Shown here in pieces: positions 1 through 11,902 of a DNA stretch of 64,000 nt. A program made the translations under genes and the position numbers. The stretch's first letter is position 1, and the number at the start of each line of letters is the position of its first letter. The DNA comes from Gnetum montanum (Eukaryota; Streptophyta; Gnetopsida; Gnetales; Gnetaceae): NCBI GenBank assembly GCA_015680685.1, contig MNCI01000270.1, positions 567,854 to 631,853 on the forward strand, in the 5' to 3' direction. The notes beneath the pieces are model-generated. The model did no database searches. It was not told the DNA's origin and saw only the letters and a list, made by a program, of their open reading frames with translations.

Positions 1-25
1 CGCCCAGCGTACACGCTGGGGTTTG

Positions 26-694
26 GCCAGCGTAGACAGACTTTCGGGCCCCAGAAATGCATCTAAACATGCCAGAACTGAGCGTCCAGACCCCCCAGGA
101 CCTTCCCCAAAGTTCCCAGTAGCTCTTGGGCACCAAAAAATCAACCTTTGACCTTGAAATGAAGCATTTTCAGGTGTATACGCTAGGCACATTTTTGGCT
201 TACGCTGGCATGCTATACGCTTACGCTGGCATCCTCAACGCTCAGCATCCACTGCGTATATGCCCAGCGTATACGCCCCGGCGTATATGCCAGCAAATGT
301 AACACTTGTAAATTAAATCTGGCTAGATGTAGCGTATACGCCCAGCGTATACGCCCGGCGTAAGGCCAGCGTAGACAGACTTTCGGGCTCCAGAAATGCA
401 TCAAAACGTGCCAGAATCGAGCGTCCAGACCCCCCAGGACCTTCCCCAAAGTTCCCGGTAGCTCTTGGGCACCAAAAAATCAACCTTTGACCTTGAAATG
501 AAGCATTTTCATGTGTATACGCTGGGCACATTTTTGGCTTACGCTGGCATGCTATACGCTTACGCTGGCATCCTCAACGCTCAGCATCCACAGCGTATAT
601 GCCCAGCGTATACGCCCCGGCGTATATGCCAGCAAATGTAACACTTGTAAATTAAATCTGGCTAGATGTAGCGTATACGCCCAGCGTATTCGCC
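26..694. repeat. 339-bp tandem direct duplication
   Basis: Two adjacent near-identical copies, about 26-364 and 365-694. Anchors repeat at exactly 339 bp: the start of the unit at 26 and 365, and the CAGCAAATGT word at 291 and 630. Each unit is rich in short words of the type GCGTATACGCC and TACGCTGG that form small palindromes. The duplication lies just upstream of the TATA box at 734, where an LTR enhancer would sit. The short ORFs crossing it on both strands repeat the same peptide and are shadows of the duplication. Confidence 0.93.
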
Positions 695-730
695 CACGTG
701 TCTCCAAACCCGATTTTCCCGGTAACCCTT

Positions 731-745
731 CCCCTATAAATAGCC
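731..745 (+). promoter_or_regulatory. TATA box of LTR C
   Basis: The sequence CCCCTATAAATAGCC is a textbook plant TATA box, placed right after the 339-bp duplication. It supports reading the upstream part as U3, with transcription running rightward. Confidence 0.6.
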
Positions 746-1264
746 CAGTTTTCTGCATTTTCAGGGACAAAAATTTCTAACCAGAGCCTAAAACCCTCTA
801 CGCTGGAAGTCCTGTACACTGACCACAGTCTCTACGCTCCACCTATAGTGTCCCAGCCGAGTCATTCCTGCTTACGCCGGGGCCTTTCGTCCGCCTTGTG
901 TCAAAGCCACAACTGCGTTTGGACCGGTGCACTTTGTAATCAATTCTTAATACAAAATAGTTTACATTTTGCTCTGATTTATTGCAGTTTTCTTCGTTTT
1001 TCAGTTTACGTTTACAGGCTCATTTACATTATCGTGCTTGTTTACGGTTTACATTTAACGCGCATTGTTTACGTATAACCCAACGTGTTATAGCGGCAAA
1101 CGTTGGGGAAGTCCTTGTTTGATCCACGTGCGGACCATTCAAGGCACTCTACCTTCGTCCGTTCCAGCTTGCCCTCAAGCGGAGGCAGGGTCGACTGTGC
1201 TTGTCCGTAGATCTTTCAGTGCTCGTAACGTTCCAGCCTTGCACCGACGATTTCGGTCGGTACA

Positions 1265-2006
1265 GTAGGGATTCAAATAGAATTTGCATACGACTGTGAA
1301 GTAGGTATAGTATGAACATGCGGTAGGGTAGCCATGATTGGTGTGTGATGTGCTATAGGAATGGGCTGATGAACGGTTTGCAGAGGCATAGTTGCTACAA
1401 ATGAAATAGGGGAATAAGGGTGTTGATACGTCAGGAAGGTGACATGGCTAACCATTGTAGCTATGATTGTAGGCTGCGGGAGCATAGGCGTGATCATAAA
1501 GGGAGGGGTGACAGCCAATGAATTGGCCCAAAAGGACTAGGTAGGAGGAATCGTGATGGGGTTGGTTTGGCCTTCCTCATTGGATTGGGAATCAAGTTCC
1601 TCCTTCCTATCTTGGAAGAAGTCATCCTAGTTAGACATTGTATCCTGTTGCTTCCTAAGTCTGGCAAACTAGATTAGCTAGTCTAGAACCCTTTGATTTA
1701 TCTGTGTCAAAGGTATGGAAGCACCGGGAGTGGGAAAAAACTCCTTCCCATTACAGTAAGTGAACTAGAAGCTACGTTTTCCTTCGAATTCATGTACATC
1801 CAAAGGCAAGTTTTCCTGAACCTTTGCATAGAGGAAGTTATAGCACTCATATTGCTGGGTAAGCCCTTAGGTCCCCAGTTTTGGATCCTGATGGATCTAT
1901 GTGTTTCCTAAGTCGGGTTGAGTAGTTGTTCGACACATGTGATGCCTCGAACCATGATGGGAACTTCAATGTTGAAGGTATTAGTAGCAGTGGTAGTAGA
2001 AGTCAT
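1265..2006 (-). pseudogene. gag: gag N-terminal part of element D, truncated
   Basis: Minus-strand Gag fragment of a Tat-type element. The start ATG is at 2004-2006 and opens with MTSTTTATN, matching the MTSATTTIDISN start of copy 2 at 21194. The Pro/Thr/His-rich stretch at 1518-1273 corresponds in order to 20705-20480 and 48730-48490 (shared words such as TLPHVHT and ATMPLQ). Several in-frame stops break it. Its downstream part has been replaced by LTR C at 1264, so the capsid domain and everything after it are missing here. Not functional. Confidence 0.75.
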
Positions 2007-2471
2007 TGTTACTAAGCTAGACAGTTTTGCAAATGTGAAAAGAAAGGAACCGTTGAAGCGCAAAGAAAGCTAAATAGTTTTGTAAAGGAGAAGAACAAAG
2101 AAATTGGAAAGCAATAAAAAAGGGCTTTATGTCTTGCCAGGCTCCCGAGGAACCGTTGAAGCGACTGATCTATACCACACGATGCGTAAACAACTGCAAA
2201 AGGGTGTCATGTTTACGCTAGTGCATGATAGGGTACAGAACGTGTTCAAGACTACCGTAAGATAGGCAAGTCAGCTGGCGACCAGAGGCTTTATGTCCTG
2301 TAGTGTTCTTAAGGAATCATCGAGTTAACCGATATGCACCGCATGATGTGTAAACAACCATAGACAGGTGTCAAGTTTACGTTAATGCGTATCAGGGTGC
2401 AGAAGGCTTACAGGACTATCATCACACATGGAAAGGGCACCAAAAGGCCCTCTTTCTAGCACCAAAAAAAT
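2007..2471 (-). other. 5' leader of element D with two leader repeats and PBS
   Basis: Untranslated leader between LTR and gag. Two units of the leader repeat (accession words GATCTATACCACACGATG at about 2168 and GATATGCACCGCATGATG at about 2328) lie at 2140-2430, about 160 bp apart; copies 2 and 3 have five. The primer-binding-site equivalent lies at about 2440-2461, where the minus strand reads TGGTGCTAGAAAGAGGGCC directly inside the LTR edge. Confidence 0.7.
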
Positions 2472-4160
2472 TGTAGCAACCAAAAATGTCGACGGCTGGA
2501 AAACACTGAGAGTTTGTTGGTCGTTGACAGTCTTAACCCTATTTTCATGGGAGGGCCATGTTGGATGGGATGAAAATGGGTTGCCCTGAATAGTTTGGTT
2601 AATCAAACACAAACTTAGTCAGTGTTAATATACCCTTTTGAAACCAAATAATTTTAAAATGAGACTAATAGCGCGAAGTAATGGTTAAATGTAAAAGGGA
2701 TGGAAAATAGTGTAAAAGGCAATAATAAGTAGGAGACAAAGTAAAATGCAGTTAGAAAAATGCCCCACTTCGAAGCTATGACTTCGCTGTACCAAGATGT
2801 ATACAAATAGTTGCACAACACTAAGAAGTGCAGAGATCTCGAGAGTAACCAAGACGTGTAGAGCAGGATGGCTGTGTGCTTGAATGTGGACTCAGGCGTT
2901 AACAATGCAAAGTACTACCAAGGTGGTAGAGAGGAGTAGAACAAAATGTCAACTGAGAGTGCTAACTGTTTACTATGTCAAAAAGAAAGCTTACAATGCT
3001 CAAGGTTATAATGCTAACTTTTTGCTTGTCAGCCAAAAAAATTGTTAGTCGACCAGATTTTTCCAAAAAATTGAACCAGGGCCTTTCGAACGTTGCTCAT
3101 TGGGATATTTATAGGACCAAGGGCACGTGAAAGATGCAGTTTGGATGCCATGTGCCATGGGCTCATGTTGACCTATCTATGCTGCACATGCCTGCATGAC
3201 CATTGGGTGAGTCTACCATGTCGTAATTACAAGCCTGCCACATTGTAATTGCACTGTCAGAGCAATGATGTGATTAGGTGAAGTGCATTGATGTAGCGTA
3301 ATTGCCTGCCATGCTTTGCTATGCTTTGTAGCATAGCATGTTTGGTATAGCATAGTATCTTGTCATGTTGTGCTACGCTACGCAGCGTAGTGTAGCATAG
3401 CGTAGCTGCTGGCTTGAAGAAAAAATTTGCGTTGTGTCCTACTGCACATGTTGGAAACTTTTAAAGTGCCCCGACTATTTATTGCATATTTGTTACACTG
3501 TGCTATGCTACGTGGTGTATCATAGTGTAGCACCTGTCCTTAGTTGCAAAAAACATAGCCAACCTGCAAACTTTTCCTTTTGCACTATGAAGCTTGTGAA
3601 GTTGCTAATCTTGCCCTTTGAGATGTCTTCTATCACTTTCATAGAATTGCTATGCCTCGCCGTGCCATGTAGCTTAGCATAGCGTAGTGGCCAACACGGC
3701 CTGCTTCTTTCCAAGTTCGTCACTTTCTGATCGAAGGATATATTGCTGAAGGACTTGAAGTTGGGCGAGGGAACTAACCATCTAGGTTTTTGCTACTCTA
3801 TGTTATGCTTCGTGGCATAGCATAGTGTACCACTACACTTCTGCAAACGTCTTCTAAAGTTTTCTATGCTACATAGTGTAGAAAAACTTCTTGACTTAGA
3901 AAAATTGCTGAAGCATTTTGCATGTTCTAAGCATCACCAACAATTCCATGCATCGCTCCTAAGTGCGCTATCAGCTGGATGAACTACTCAGGTGGGTAGG
4001 CTGGGGAATCTGTTTATCCTGTTAACACCTAGGGTAGAAAACCTGCTAAACTAGACAGTTTGAACATCAGAGCATCCATCTCCTGAAGAACTACCATAAT
4101 GATGCACGAATTGCAAAGACCTAGTGAAGCAAGCATGCCTTCAAATTTTGGGGTGTTTCA
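2472..4160 (-). mobile_element. 5' LTR of element D (family A, 1689 bp)
   Basis: On the minus strand the LTR begins TGAAACACCCC (4160) and ends GTTGCTACA (2472), the same termini as the LTRs at 33295-34990 and 8548-10147. A TATA box (TATAAATA on the minus strand) lies at 3106-3113. Several imperfect palindromes of the TACGCTA type lie at about 3310-3530, 3650-3690, 3790-3830 and 3860-3885. The edge at 4160 cuts straight into the gag of copy 1, so element D inserted there. The five bases right of the edge are AATCT; the partner duplication is off-window or lost. Confidence 0.85.
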
Positions 4161-5727
4161 AATCTGAATCTTTGTTGTTGTAGTAGTGGCTGCACACTAT
4201 TATTTGTGTCTTTTCTATGTCTCTAACAGGAAAAGATTTAGATTGGTACTACACACTTCCACATGCCCCCATCTCAACACTAGAGGAGCTTCTGACCTAA
4301 TTCATGACCTGCTTCAAGTATAACTTGAAGCCCAAAGTCATGTTGGATCAGTTGATGGGCGTTAAGGAAGACCCGCTAGAGTTGGTTCAAATGTTTATAC
4401 AGTGGTGGAGTGCTACCTTGAATAAGATCTATGAGCCTATCGCAAAGGTCCATTTTCTGGCCATCTTCATGGGGGTGGTAAATGATTTCATCAAATCCAA
4501 GTTGTACTACCTAGCCCCATGCTCTCTCATTTAAGCTTTTACCTAGACAAAGAACATCTAAGACATAGCCAAAGCTAGTAAAGACCTGGCTTATGTTGCA
4601 TACAAAAATGCATATACCAGAAAAGACAAAGAGAAGGGCAAAGCCATAATGGCCACTGTGGCAAACAAGGCAAATCTCAATAGCAATAATAACAAAAAGG
4701 TGGCCACAATGTCAACTAATCCCATGTCTAGTTCAAGTAACATTGCCCAACCCTCCACGTTGGCACCAGAGGCATCAACCTAGCCTAAACCCAACTTCGA
4801 GCGTAAAGATTGCTCCAAATACACCCCTTTTTCCATTAAGCCTTTAGAACTCCTGAAGAAATTTTTGGGGGTTGGGTATATTCAACATAAAAAGATGTCT
4901 AAGGAGGCGACCAAATAGCATCAATGGTATTGTGATCTCCTTAGGAACCCCTCCTTGGCTATGCCCAACAAACTACCAGTTCCTAAGAACTTCAAGATAG
5001 AGCAGTTCTATGACTACCATCAAATTTGTGGTCATGACATGGATTACTATCTAGCATTAAAAGATGACATCCAATGGATGATTGATTAGGGGAAGTTAGT
5101 TCTAGATGAAAGCAATCGTGTCCACCTTGAAAATCAATCCATGTACTTCTACAAGGAGCCCCTCCTTGCTAACAACGTGGGGTACATTATCAACACGATT
5201 GGCTTAGATAGTAACCCATAACCACCATAGTAGCCATTTGTGATTCATGTGCCTCAATGTAGCATAGCAACATCAAAAATAGCAAAAAAGATGCCGCAAC
5301 AGCCATTCATCCTCAAGGTTCCCCCTCAGACATTCGCCCTTGCACCCTTCATATTCAAGACTGCATCGTCGCTTGTGCTAACGCCACAAGAACCATTTGT
5401 CATTAGGGGGCCAAAACACTCAACTTCCCCCATCACATAAAGCCAATCTAAGACGACATCATAGCCTTCCTATTCAAAGAAATGGGAAGAGCATCTGATG
5501 AATGAAATGGCCAAGGAATGTACTGCCCGAGGCCCCCCTCATCATCAATAGTTGACACCACTACATGCACACAATCATCGCCATCCCATCCAAAAGGGTC
5601 TAGCCCCAAACCTGAAATTGCTACTCCTCAAGAAATGCATCTTCTAGGACAAATGGAGGAAGAGAAGGATTACAACCAACAAGAAAGTGGACAGGACCTT
5701 CTAGACATCCTTACTCAAGTCAAATAG
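4161..5727 (+). pseudogene. gag: gag of Tat-type element, copy 1 (5' truncated)
   Basis: Plus-strand Gag remnant. The first bases after 4160 already align with the capsid-coding part of copies 2 and 3, so the N-terminal half was displaced by element D. Recognisable in order: a Retrotrans_gag-like segment (DLDWYYTLPHAPISTLEELL; DQLMGVKEDPLELVQMFIQ at 4330-4400; VNDFIKSKLYYLAP at 4480-4520), a Lys-rich linker, and a degenerate zinc-knuckle-like YDYHQICGHDMDYY at about 5008-5050. Stops at several Gln codons and small frame changes break it. It ends at QDLLDILTQVK before the protease. Confidence 0.8.
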
Positions 5728-6576
5728 GCTCTGAAACAAAAGAATACAACCTTGATCCTGTACGACCCAGTAATGACCTCCACTATACACTGTGAGGCCT
5801 TGGTTTACATGTTAATGTCCATATTGTTTGATGAAAACATGCTAAAAGAGGAGAAAGCAATCCATGTGGTCATGCTTCCTTCTACACTCGAAGAACCATG
5901 GCTAGCTTAGTTGACATTTTGTGATAAGTCCATCAAGGATAACCCTGAGAAGGACTAGGCCATAATAGCACCCCTATTCATCATAATTTGGGTTGGTCAG
6001 CACAAGATCTAAAGAGTACATTTTGATGATGGTGCTGCTACAAATGTCATCTCATTCCCCATAGTGGAAAAATTGGGTTTGGTGGATCAAATCAAACCCA
6101 CGACAACCTCATGTTTGAATTCATTCATCAGAGCATGGGTAGTGGTAAAGGGGACTGTCCACATTAACTTTGTGGTAGGAGAGCAGTTCCCCACAACATT
6201 CATCATGGTAGAAGAGATTCCTAGGTTTAACTTAATCCTGGGGAGGTCATGGTTAGCCTAACTTAGGACCATCTCTTCATCCATACATCAAGAAATCCAC
6301 CTACCTTACACAGGTAGGGAGGTGGTGATTTACAGTCACGAAGCCACCACCCAAGCAATAAACAATGTTGACATGGAGCAAGGTTCAGAAGTAATAACCT
6401 CTGAGAATGAAACACCTATCTCCACCGAAGCTTCTTTTATAGAAAATGAGCTAGCCCAAGATGCTAGCTCAGAAAATAAAACTACATGGGAAAAATTACC
6501 TTTTCAAGCAATAGATAACAGTATAGAAGAATATTGCAACAAAGCCACTCAGCCTTACGCATCACCGAGCCCATGA
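5728..6576 (+). pseudogene. pro: Retroviral-type aspartic protease, copy 1
   Basis: The linker holds YDPVMTSTIHCEALVYML-like sequence shared with the other copies, then the active-site region FDDGAATNVISFPIVEKLGL at about 6019-6080, with DDG in place of the usual D-T/S-G. The flap/C-terminal signature FNLILGRSWLA is at about 6228-6261. Stop codons (for example TAG at 6259-6261) interrupt it. It is followed by an acidic tail (SENETPISTEASF) that ends near 6576. The retropepsin fold processes the Gag-Pol polyprotein in the virus-like particle; this copy cannot. Confidence 0.8.
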
Positions 6577-6930
6577 TGGATCAGAAAGTAGCTCCGAGGA
6601 TAATTGTTACTTGCGTAGTGTAACAACTCCACTGTGTCAGAAAAAATTAATGCTTATCATATGTTTATTCTTTGTTTGCTTCACATTCATTCGTTTACGT
6701 TAAGTGTTTACCTCATTCTTTAAACTGTTCACATCACATCCACTATTTACATCACGCCATGGCCCGCTAAGGCCTAAAATTGGCAAACATTTTCTTTACC
6801 ATCATGTGATGGCCTGAAATGGCCTAAAACAAGCAATGGCTCAAAATGACCTTAAACTATTGTTGCGGCCCAAAATGGCCTAGAACTAAAACGAGATGCT
6901 CCCAAGGAGTTTAATTAATAAAAAAAAGAT
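6577..6930 (+). repeat. Spacer with GGCC...AAATGGCCTAAAA repeats, copy 1
   Basis: Non-coding spacer between protease and the antisense gene. From about 6757 to 6890 there are four or five diverged units of the form GGCCTGAAATGGCCTAAAAC. The same motif on the other strand occupies 17190-17460 and 45215-45360 in copies 2 and 3, at the same place in the element. Confidence 0.7.
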
Positions 6931-8337
6931 AAAGAATAAAATGAAAAATAAATACACCACATAAGCCAAAATGAAATAAATCTCTTCATATTCCATTTTT
7001 TTCTTTCAAAATATTAATTAGTAATGTTTAAAACATTCTTTGTGAGAATCCAAATAAAATTATCTGCTGCTACGCTATGACCCTTTGCCCGCTCCATCGT
7101 CCCCTATCTCATTAGGTCTTGTGTTTTCATTTGGATTTTGTACCACATGGAAAATGAAATAGTCAGTTAAAGTTACAGTAAGGACTCGAATAAAATAAAT
7201 TATCACAACACCAAAGAATGACTGACCCAAGATGACCCTACATATTTTTCAGGGGGTATTTGATACATGCTTTCCGCCAGACATTGCAAGATCTCCTCCT
7301 CTGTAATATCAGCCTAATTCCTATCTCTCAAATCAAAGCTTGCTATAACTTTCTCCTTTTCTATGGCTATCCATCTTGGTGGTCCTGGAGAAAAGGTGGC
7401 AGTGGTGGTCTCACCCATGGGAAAGGTCATTTCCCTTTTGGGAGATTCATTGACTATCACCTATTACATAAACCTATCATATGCCCTAGAGGCATCCTGA
7501 TATTGTTTACGGTAGGTGGAACGTTCTAGTTTATACATGTGTTTGTGGTTTTTTTGTGCCTGCCCCCACTCATAAACTTTTGCACTATAGTCCTTCTAGT
7601 CTTGGTTTTTTTGAGCTAGTAGGTCCATTTGCAAGCACTATTCTATTATTTCATGAGTGGCCTCATTGTTGTGTCTCACAGTCATCCAATACCTTGCGTA
7701 GTTGATGACAGCCATGCACCAACTACCATCATTAGTGTTTTGGGCCAACAAGAATTCATTCTTGGATTGGAGATCTTCAACCTCAGTGGTCAGATTGGCC
7801 TTCTCCTTCTCAAGCCTCTATACCCATTTCTAGAGGTCTTCATTCACACACTTGCACTCCCACAAGGGGTGTGCCAAGTACAACACACATTGGCTTGCTT
7901 CGTCGTATATGCAATGAGGTACTTCGGTTACCTCTAGTGGAAATTTGGGCATGACGTCAACCTCAACCACTTTCTCAGGATCCCACTTAAGATGAGAGGC
8001 TACCAACTGCACATAGAAAGGCATTAGTCATAGTGGCATAGTGAAGTAAAAACAATTTAGAGAGTCTAGCGTAGCAACTTTAACTTAGCCACTTCCAGGT
8101 GGATCTGCTTCAGATGGTCGATCATGTTGTCAACCATCCCCTCCATGAAAGTAAATTTGTTGAGGGTCTCAGTCCATGGTCACAAGTGAATCAAGGAAGG
8201 CCCAAAGGTATCAACAGTGGTGTCAGCTGCATAGTGAAATGTGTTAGCCATAGTGGAGAGGAACCATGATAAAGCTGATGAACAACATAATTGATAGTGT
8301 AAAGTTCCTATCCACCAAACCTTCAGGGGCGATAGCA

Positions 8338-8393
8338 GGGGGGGTGGTGGGGCACGGGGGGAGGGGCAGGGGGAGGGGAGGGGGGCACAGGGG
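8338..8393 (+). other. G-run tract, candidate G-quadruplex
   Basis: About 56 bases with at least six runs of four or more G separated by one to four bases. It lies inside the copy 1 antisense gene, where the minus strand reads as a Pro-rich stretch (PLPSPCPSPRAPPPP). The homologous places in copies 2 and 3 do not show such a tract. Confidence 0.7.
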
Positions 8394-8547
8394 TCATCAA
8401 TAAGCACACTATCAAATATGCAATCAAACTTACCAGTGTCAAAATGAAGCCCCTCTCCTTCTAGCTAACCCAACAACATAGTAGCATCCTCAATGCTCAT
8501 GTGCCCCTTCAGTATTGAACTACTCTTCGCAAAAGGATCATCAACAG

Positions 8548-10147
8548 TGAAACACCCCAAAATTTAGAGACATGCTTGTGATTCATGCAGCGTTACTGTA
8601 GTTCTTCAAGAGATGGATGCTCTGATTTTTAGACTGTTTGCTTCAGCAAGTTTTCTAAGTCAAGGAATCTTGCTTGACTATGCTATGCCATGTAGCATAG
8701 TAAACTTCAGACGAAGTTTGTAGAAGCACAATGTTATGCTACGTAATGTAGCACAACATAGCAAAAGCTTGATGATTAGTCCCCTCGCCTGACTTCAAGT
8801 CCTTCAGCAATGTCTCCTTTCGTCAAAAAGCGATAAACTTTGTAAAAACAAGCCATGTTTGCTGCTACGCTACACTAAGCTACAAGGTGAAGCAATTCTA
8901 CAAAAGTGATAGAAGACAACTCGGGGCAGGATCAACAAGTTTGCAAGTTTCGTAAAAAGGCAAAGTTTGTAGATTGACGAAGTTTTTTATGACTAAGGCT
9001 AGTTGCTACACTATCATACACTACGTATCGTAGCATAGCATGGAAAAAATGTGACAAACAGTTAGTGCACTTTAAGGGTTTCTAACGCATGTAGCAGGAC
9101 ATAATGCAAGTTTCTCATTTCAAACCAGTAGCGACGCTACATTACGCTACGTAGCATAGCACAACGTAACAAGATGCTACGCCACACCAAACATGCTACA
9201 CTACAAAGCATCAAAATGTGGCAAGAAGTTATGCAACATCAGTGCACTTCACCTAATTGCACCGTTGCTCTAACAGCATAATTATGGCATGGCAGGCTTG
9301 CCCAATAGTCATATAGGCATGTGTAGCATAGACATGTCAGCATAAGCCCAAGGCACGTGGCATCCAAACCACATCTTTCGCGCACCCTTGGTCCTATAAA
9401 TGCCCTAATGAGCGACGTTTAAACTCTCTCTGGATTTTTTGTCTCTTGCACATTTTCTTCTCTCTGGTTCTCTCTCTCTAGTCCCCTCTTTTTGAACTTT
9501 TCGATCTAAGGGACTTCCTTTGTAGCTTCTCAGTCCCCAATCTATTTTCTTGACAATCTGGTTGGCTAATAGTCTGGTTGGCTGACAAGAGAAAAGGTTG
9601 GCACTGTAACCGCAAGCATTGTAAGCTTTCTATTTGACATTGTAAATAGTTAGCATTTTCAGTTGGCATTCTATTCTGTTCTTTTCTACCACCTTGGTAG
9701 AACTTCGTATTGTTGATGACTGATTCCACGTTCGAGCACATAGTTGCCTTGCTCTACACGTCTTAGTTACTCTCAGGATCTTTGCACTTCTCAATACTAT
9801 GCAACTGATTTTATCCATCTTAATAGAGCGAGGTCATAGCTTCAAAGCAGTGCATTTTTCTAACTATGTTTTACTTTATCTCCTATTTACTATTGCATTT
9901 TACACTAGTTTTTTGTCTCTTTTGCATTTAAGCATTACTTCATGCTACCAGTCTCATTTTTCTTTTAATCACACATTGCAAAAGGTTATATTAACACTGA
10001 CTAAGCCCCTATCTAATCAACCAGACCATTCAGGGTGCCCCATTTCCATCCCATCTAGCATGGCCCTCTCGCAGAAATGGGGTCAAGACTATCAACGATT
10101 GACAACCCCTCTGCATTTTCTAGCCACCGATGTTTTCATTCGCTACA
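8548..10147 (+). mobile_element. Solo LTR b (family A, 1600 bp)
   Basis: Starts TGAAACACCCC at 8548 and ends CGCTACA at 10147, the reverse complement of the LTR at 2472-4160. The TATA box TATAAATG is at 9395 and palindromes of the TACGCTA type recur at about 8670, 8735, 8865, 9005 and 9130. There is no PPT on its left and no PBS on its right; both flanks look like antisense-gene sequence, so this is a solo LTR left by LTR-LTR recombination. Candidate target duplications (AACAG left, AGAAG right) match at three of five positions only. Confidence 0.75.
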
Positions 10148-11878
10148 AGAAGGGGCCTCTTCCTAATTTCCAGGAGCCTCTTCCTCATTGGCTAGGCCCC
10201 TTTCTTTGTTGGTAGGGGCCTCCTCTTCATTGGCAGGGACCTCTTCCTCACTAGCCAAGGCCCTTTCTTCTATATTAGGAGCCTCTTCTTCATCGGCTGG
10301 GGCCCTTTCCTCTGTGGCCAAAGCCTCTTAATTTTTGCCAATCTCCCTTATTGTAGGGGCCACCACCTCTTCTTCCCCTTCTTCCTCTGCTAATAAATCT
10401 TAGTCATAATTAGCTAATTATGCCAACTTGAAGTAGTTGTTACATTGTGCAACGCTACCTAGTGTAACACAGTGTAGTGAAGTTTGAGCCATAGCTTCTT
10501 CCCTCTTTCCTCATTTGTGTAGGGAAGTTCCTTGGCTAGGAGAGATCACTTGCGTTGCAACTTAGTTATCACTATCTCTACAATGAGGCATTACCCCCTT
10601 GTCACATTGCCAGTGGTAATGGGGGGTGCCTCTCCCATGCTGTCTTGGGCACAAAAGTTTTGTGCCACCTAATCCCTGGTTGTCATTAAAAATGATTCCC
10701 CAATAGCTTTTGGGAAGTCTTGAGATGGGGTGGTATGGAAGACTTGGAAAATGCACAACTTGGAAATTTGGCTACGCTCTTGTAGTACCCAGACCCCATT
10801 CTCGCGAACTATCAAGAATTCCACAAAACACTGAAGGCAGGCTATGAAGAAGGCATGATGCATGTTGAAACAAGACTCAAGCTTCCCGTGGAGCTTGACC
10901 ATTTTAGCTTGCAAGCCTTTGCAAAGGTGTTTGGCCCAATTTTAATGAGTCCCCTCTTTCATGACATCCCTCATTATCCAAGCCTACTCAATTCCAAGGA
11001 TTTTTCCTTGGGAGAGTAACTTGAGGAAGGCACGAGCATGGAAGACAAGGTAGATCATTTTGGCCACCCATAGCCTGACCTTCTCAATGTCGATTTCTTT
11101 TTGATCCTTTGCTGCCCCTAGCCACTCCTCAATGTCCCCATAATGGTTTGCATCTTTCTTATATTTTTCTCCTACGGGAAGACCATCAGAAGGGACATCG
11201 AAAAGATCTGCAAACAATTGATCATTGATTTCAAACACCACTTGCACACTGTGAACACGTGTGTGGAAGTGGTTTGCCTTCTCAAAGAAATAGTTGGATA
11301 AGGAAAGAATTTTGGTAGGTAGGACATTTGGGATGATGGCCAAAAATAAGTCCATGAGCCTAGCCTCCTAAAGGTTGTGGACAAGTGTGGTTGGGGCCCC
11401 ATTGCAGAGCCAACACTGGGTCTCCTCCACCTCCCTATACTTGAAAAAGAGGTTGGCTTCGTTGTGCCCAGAGGTTATCATAGTCACATCTTGGATTTCC
11501 TAGCCATTGAAATGGTTTACAAAATACAAGAGGAAAGTTAGAAAAAAAATGATCATTTGAACATGTAACAGTGAATTCACAGTTTAGTGTAATAGGTTTA
11601 AATGGCGTGGGAAATGGTGGGAGATCCATCAACACATCTTCAACGGTGAGCGACCTAAGGGATGCCCACTTTCTATCCAACCAACTAGCTTCTTTACACT
11701 TCCCATAAAATTGGGAATACCAGGCTGGATAGGTTTTGAACTCATCCCCAAATTGTCCTATTATGCCAACACACACATTCCCAGTAGAGGAAAAATCTTG
11801 CAGGGCCATCTGTGCCAACACCAATGCATCTGTATCACCGTGGAGACCACTCCTGTCAATAAAAAACTTGGAAACACA

Positions 11879-11902
11879 AATATATATATATATATATATA
11901 CA
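11879..11902. repeat. (TA)n microsatellite inside an intron
   Basis: About eleven TA units followed by CACACA. It lies within the intron of the copy 1 antisense gene (minus strand 11973-11853) and lengthens that intron to about 121 bp against 69-78 bp in copies 2 and 3. Confidence 0.9.

Larger units (their letters stand above)
1..1264 (+). mobile_element. Partial LTR, family C (3' part)
   Basis: A GC-richer block runs from the window edge to about 1264. It holds a long duplicated U3-like part, a TATA box at about 734 and an R/U5-like stretch ending in CA at 1264. Directly after 1264 the sequence becomes recognisable as gag of another element (compare 20460-20700 and 48490-48730), so 1264 is read as the LTR edge. 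Since promoter and downstream part point rightwards and the right flank is foreign DNA, this is a solo LTR or the 3' LTR of an element lying left of the window. No family match is claimed; the left end and target-site duplication are not visible. Confidence 0.6.

Noticed and set aside
213-780. Overlapping ORFs on both strands with repeated peptides (RIRWAYT, LHLARFNLQVLH)
   Set aside because: They are translations of the 339-bp tandem duplication and its palindromic words, with no family signature.
3300-3530. Repeated palindromic TACGCTA words as a CRISPR array
   Set aside because: Spacing and units are irregular, no spacers of constant length occur, and the context is a plant LTR.
8543-10152. 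Target-site duplication around solo LTR b (AACAG / AGAAG)
   Set aside because: Only three of five bases agree, so it is not claimed.
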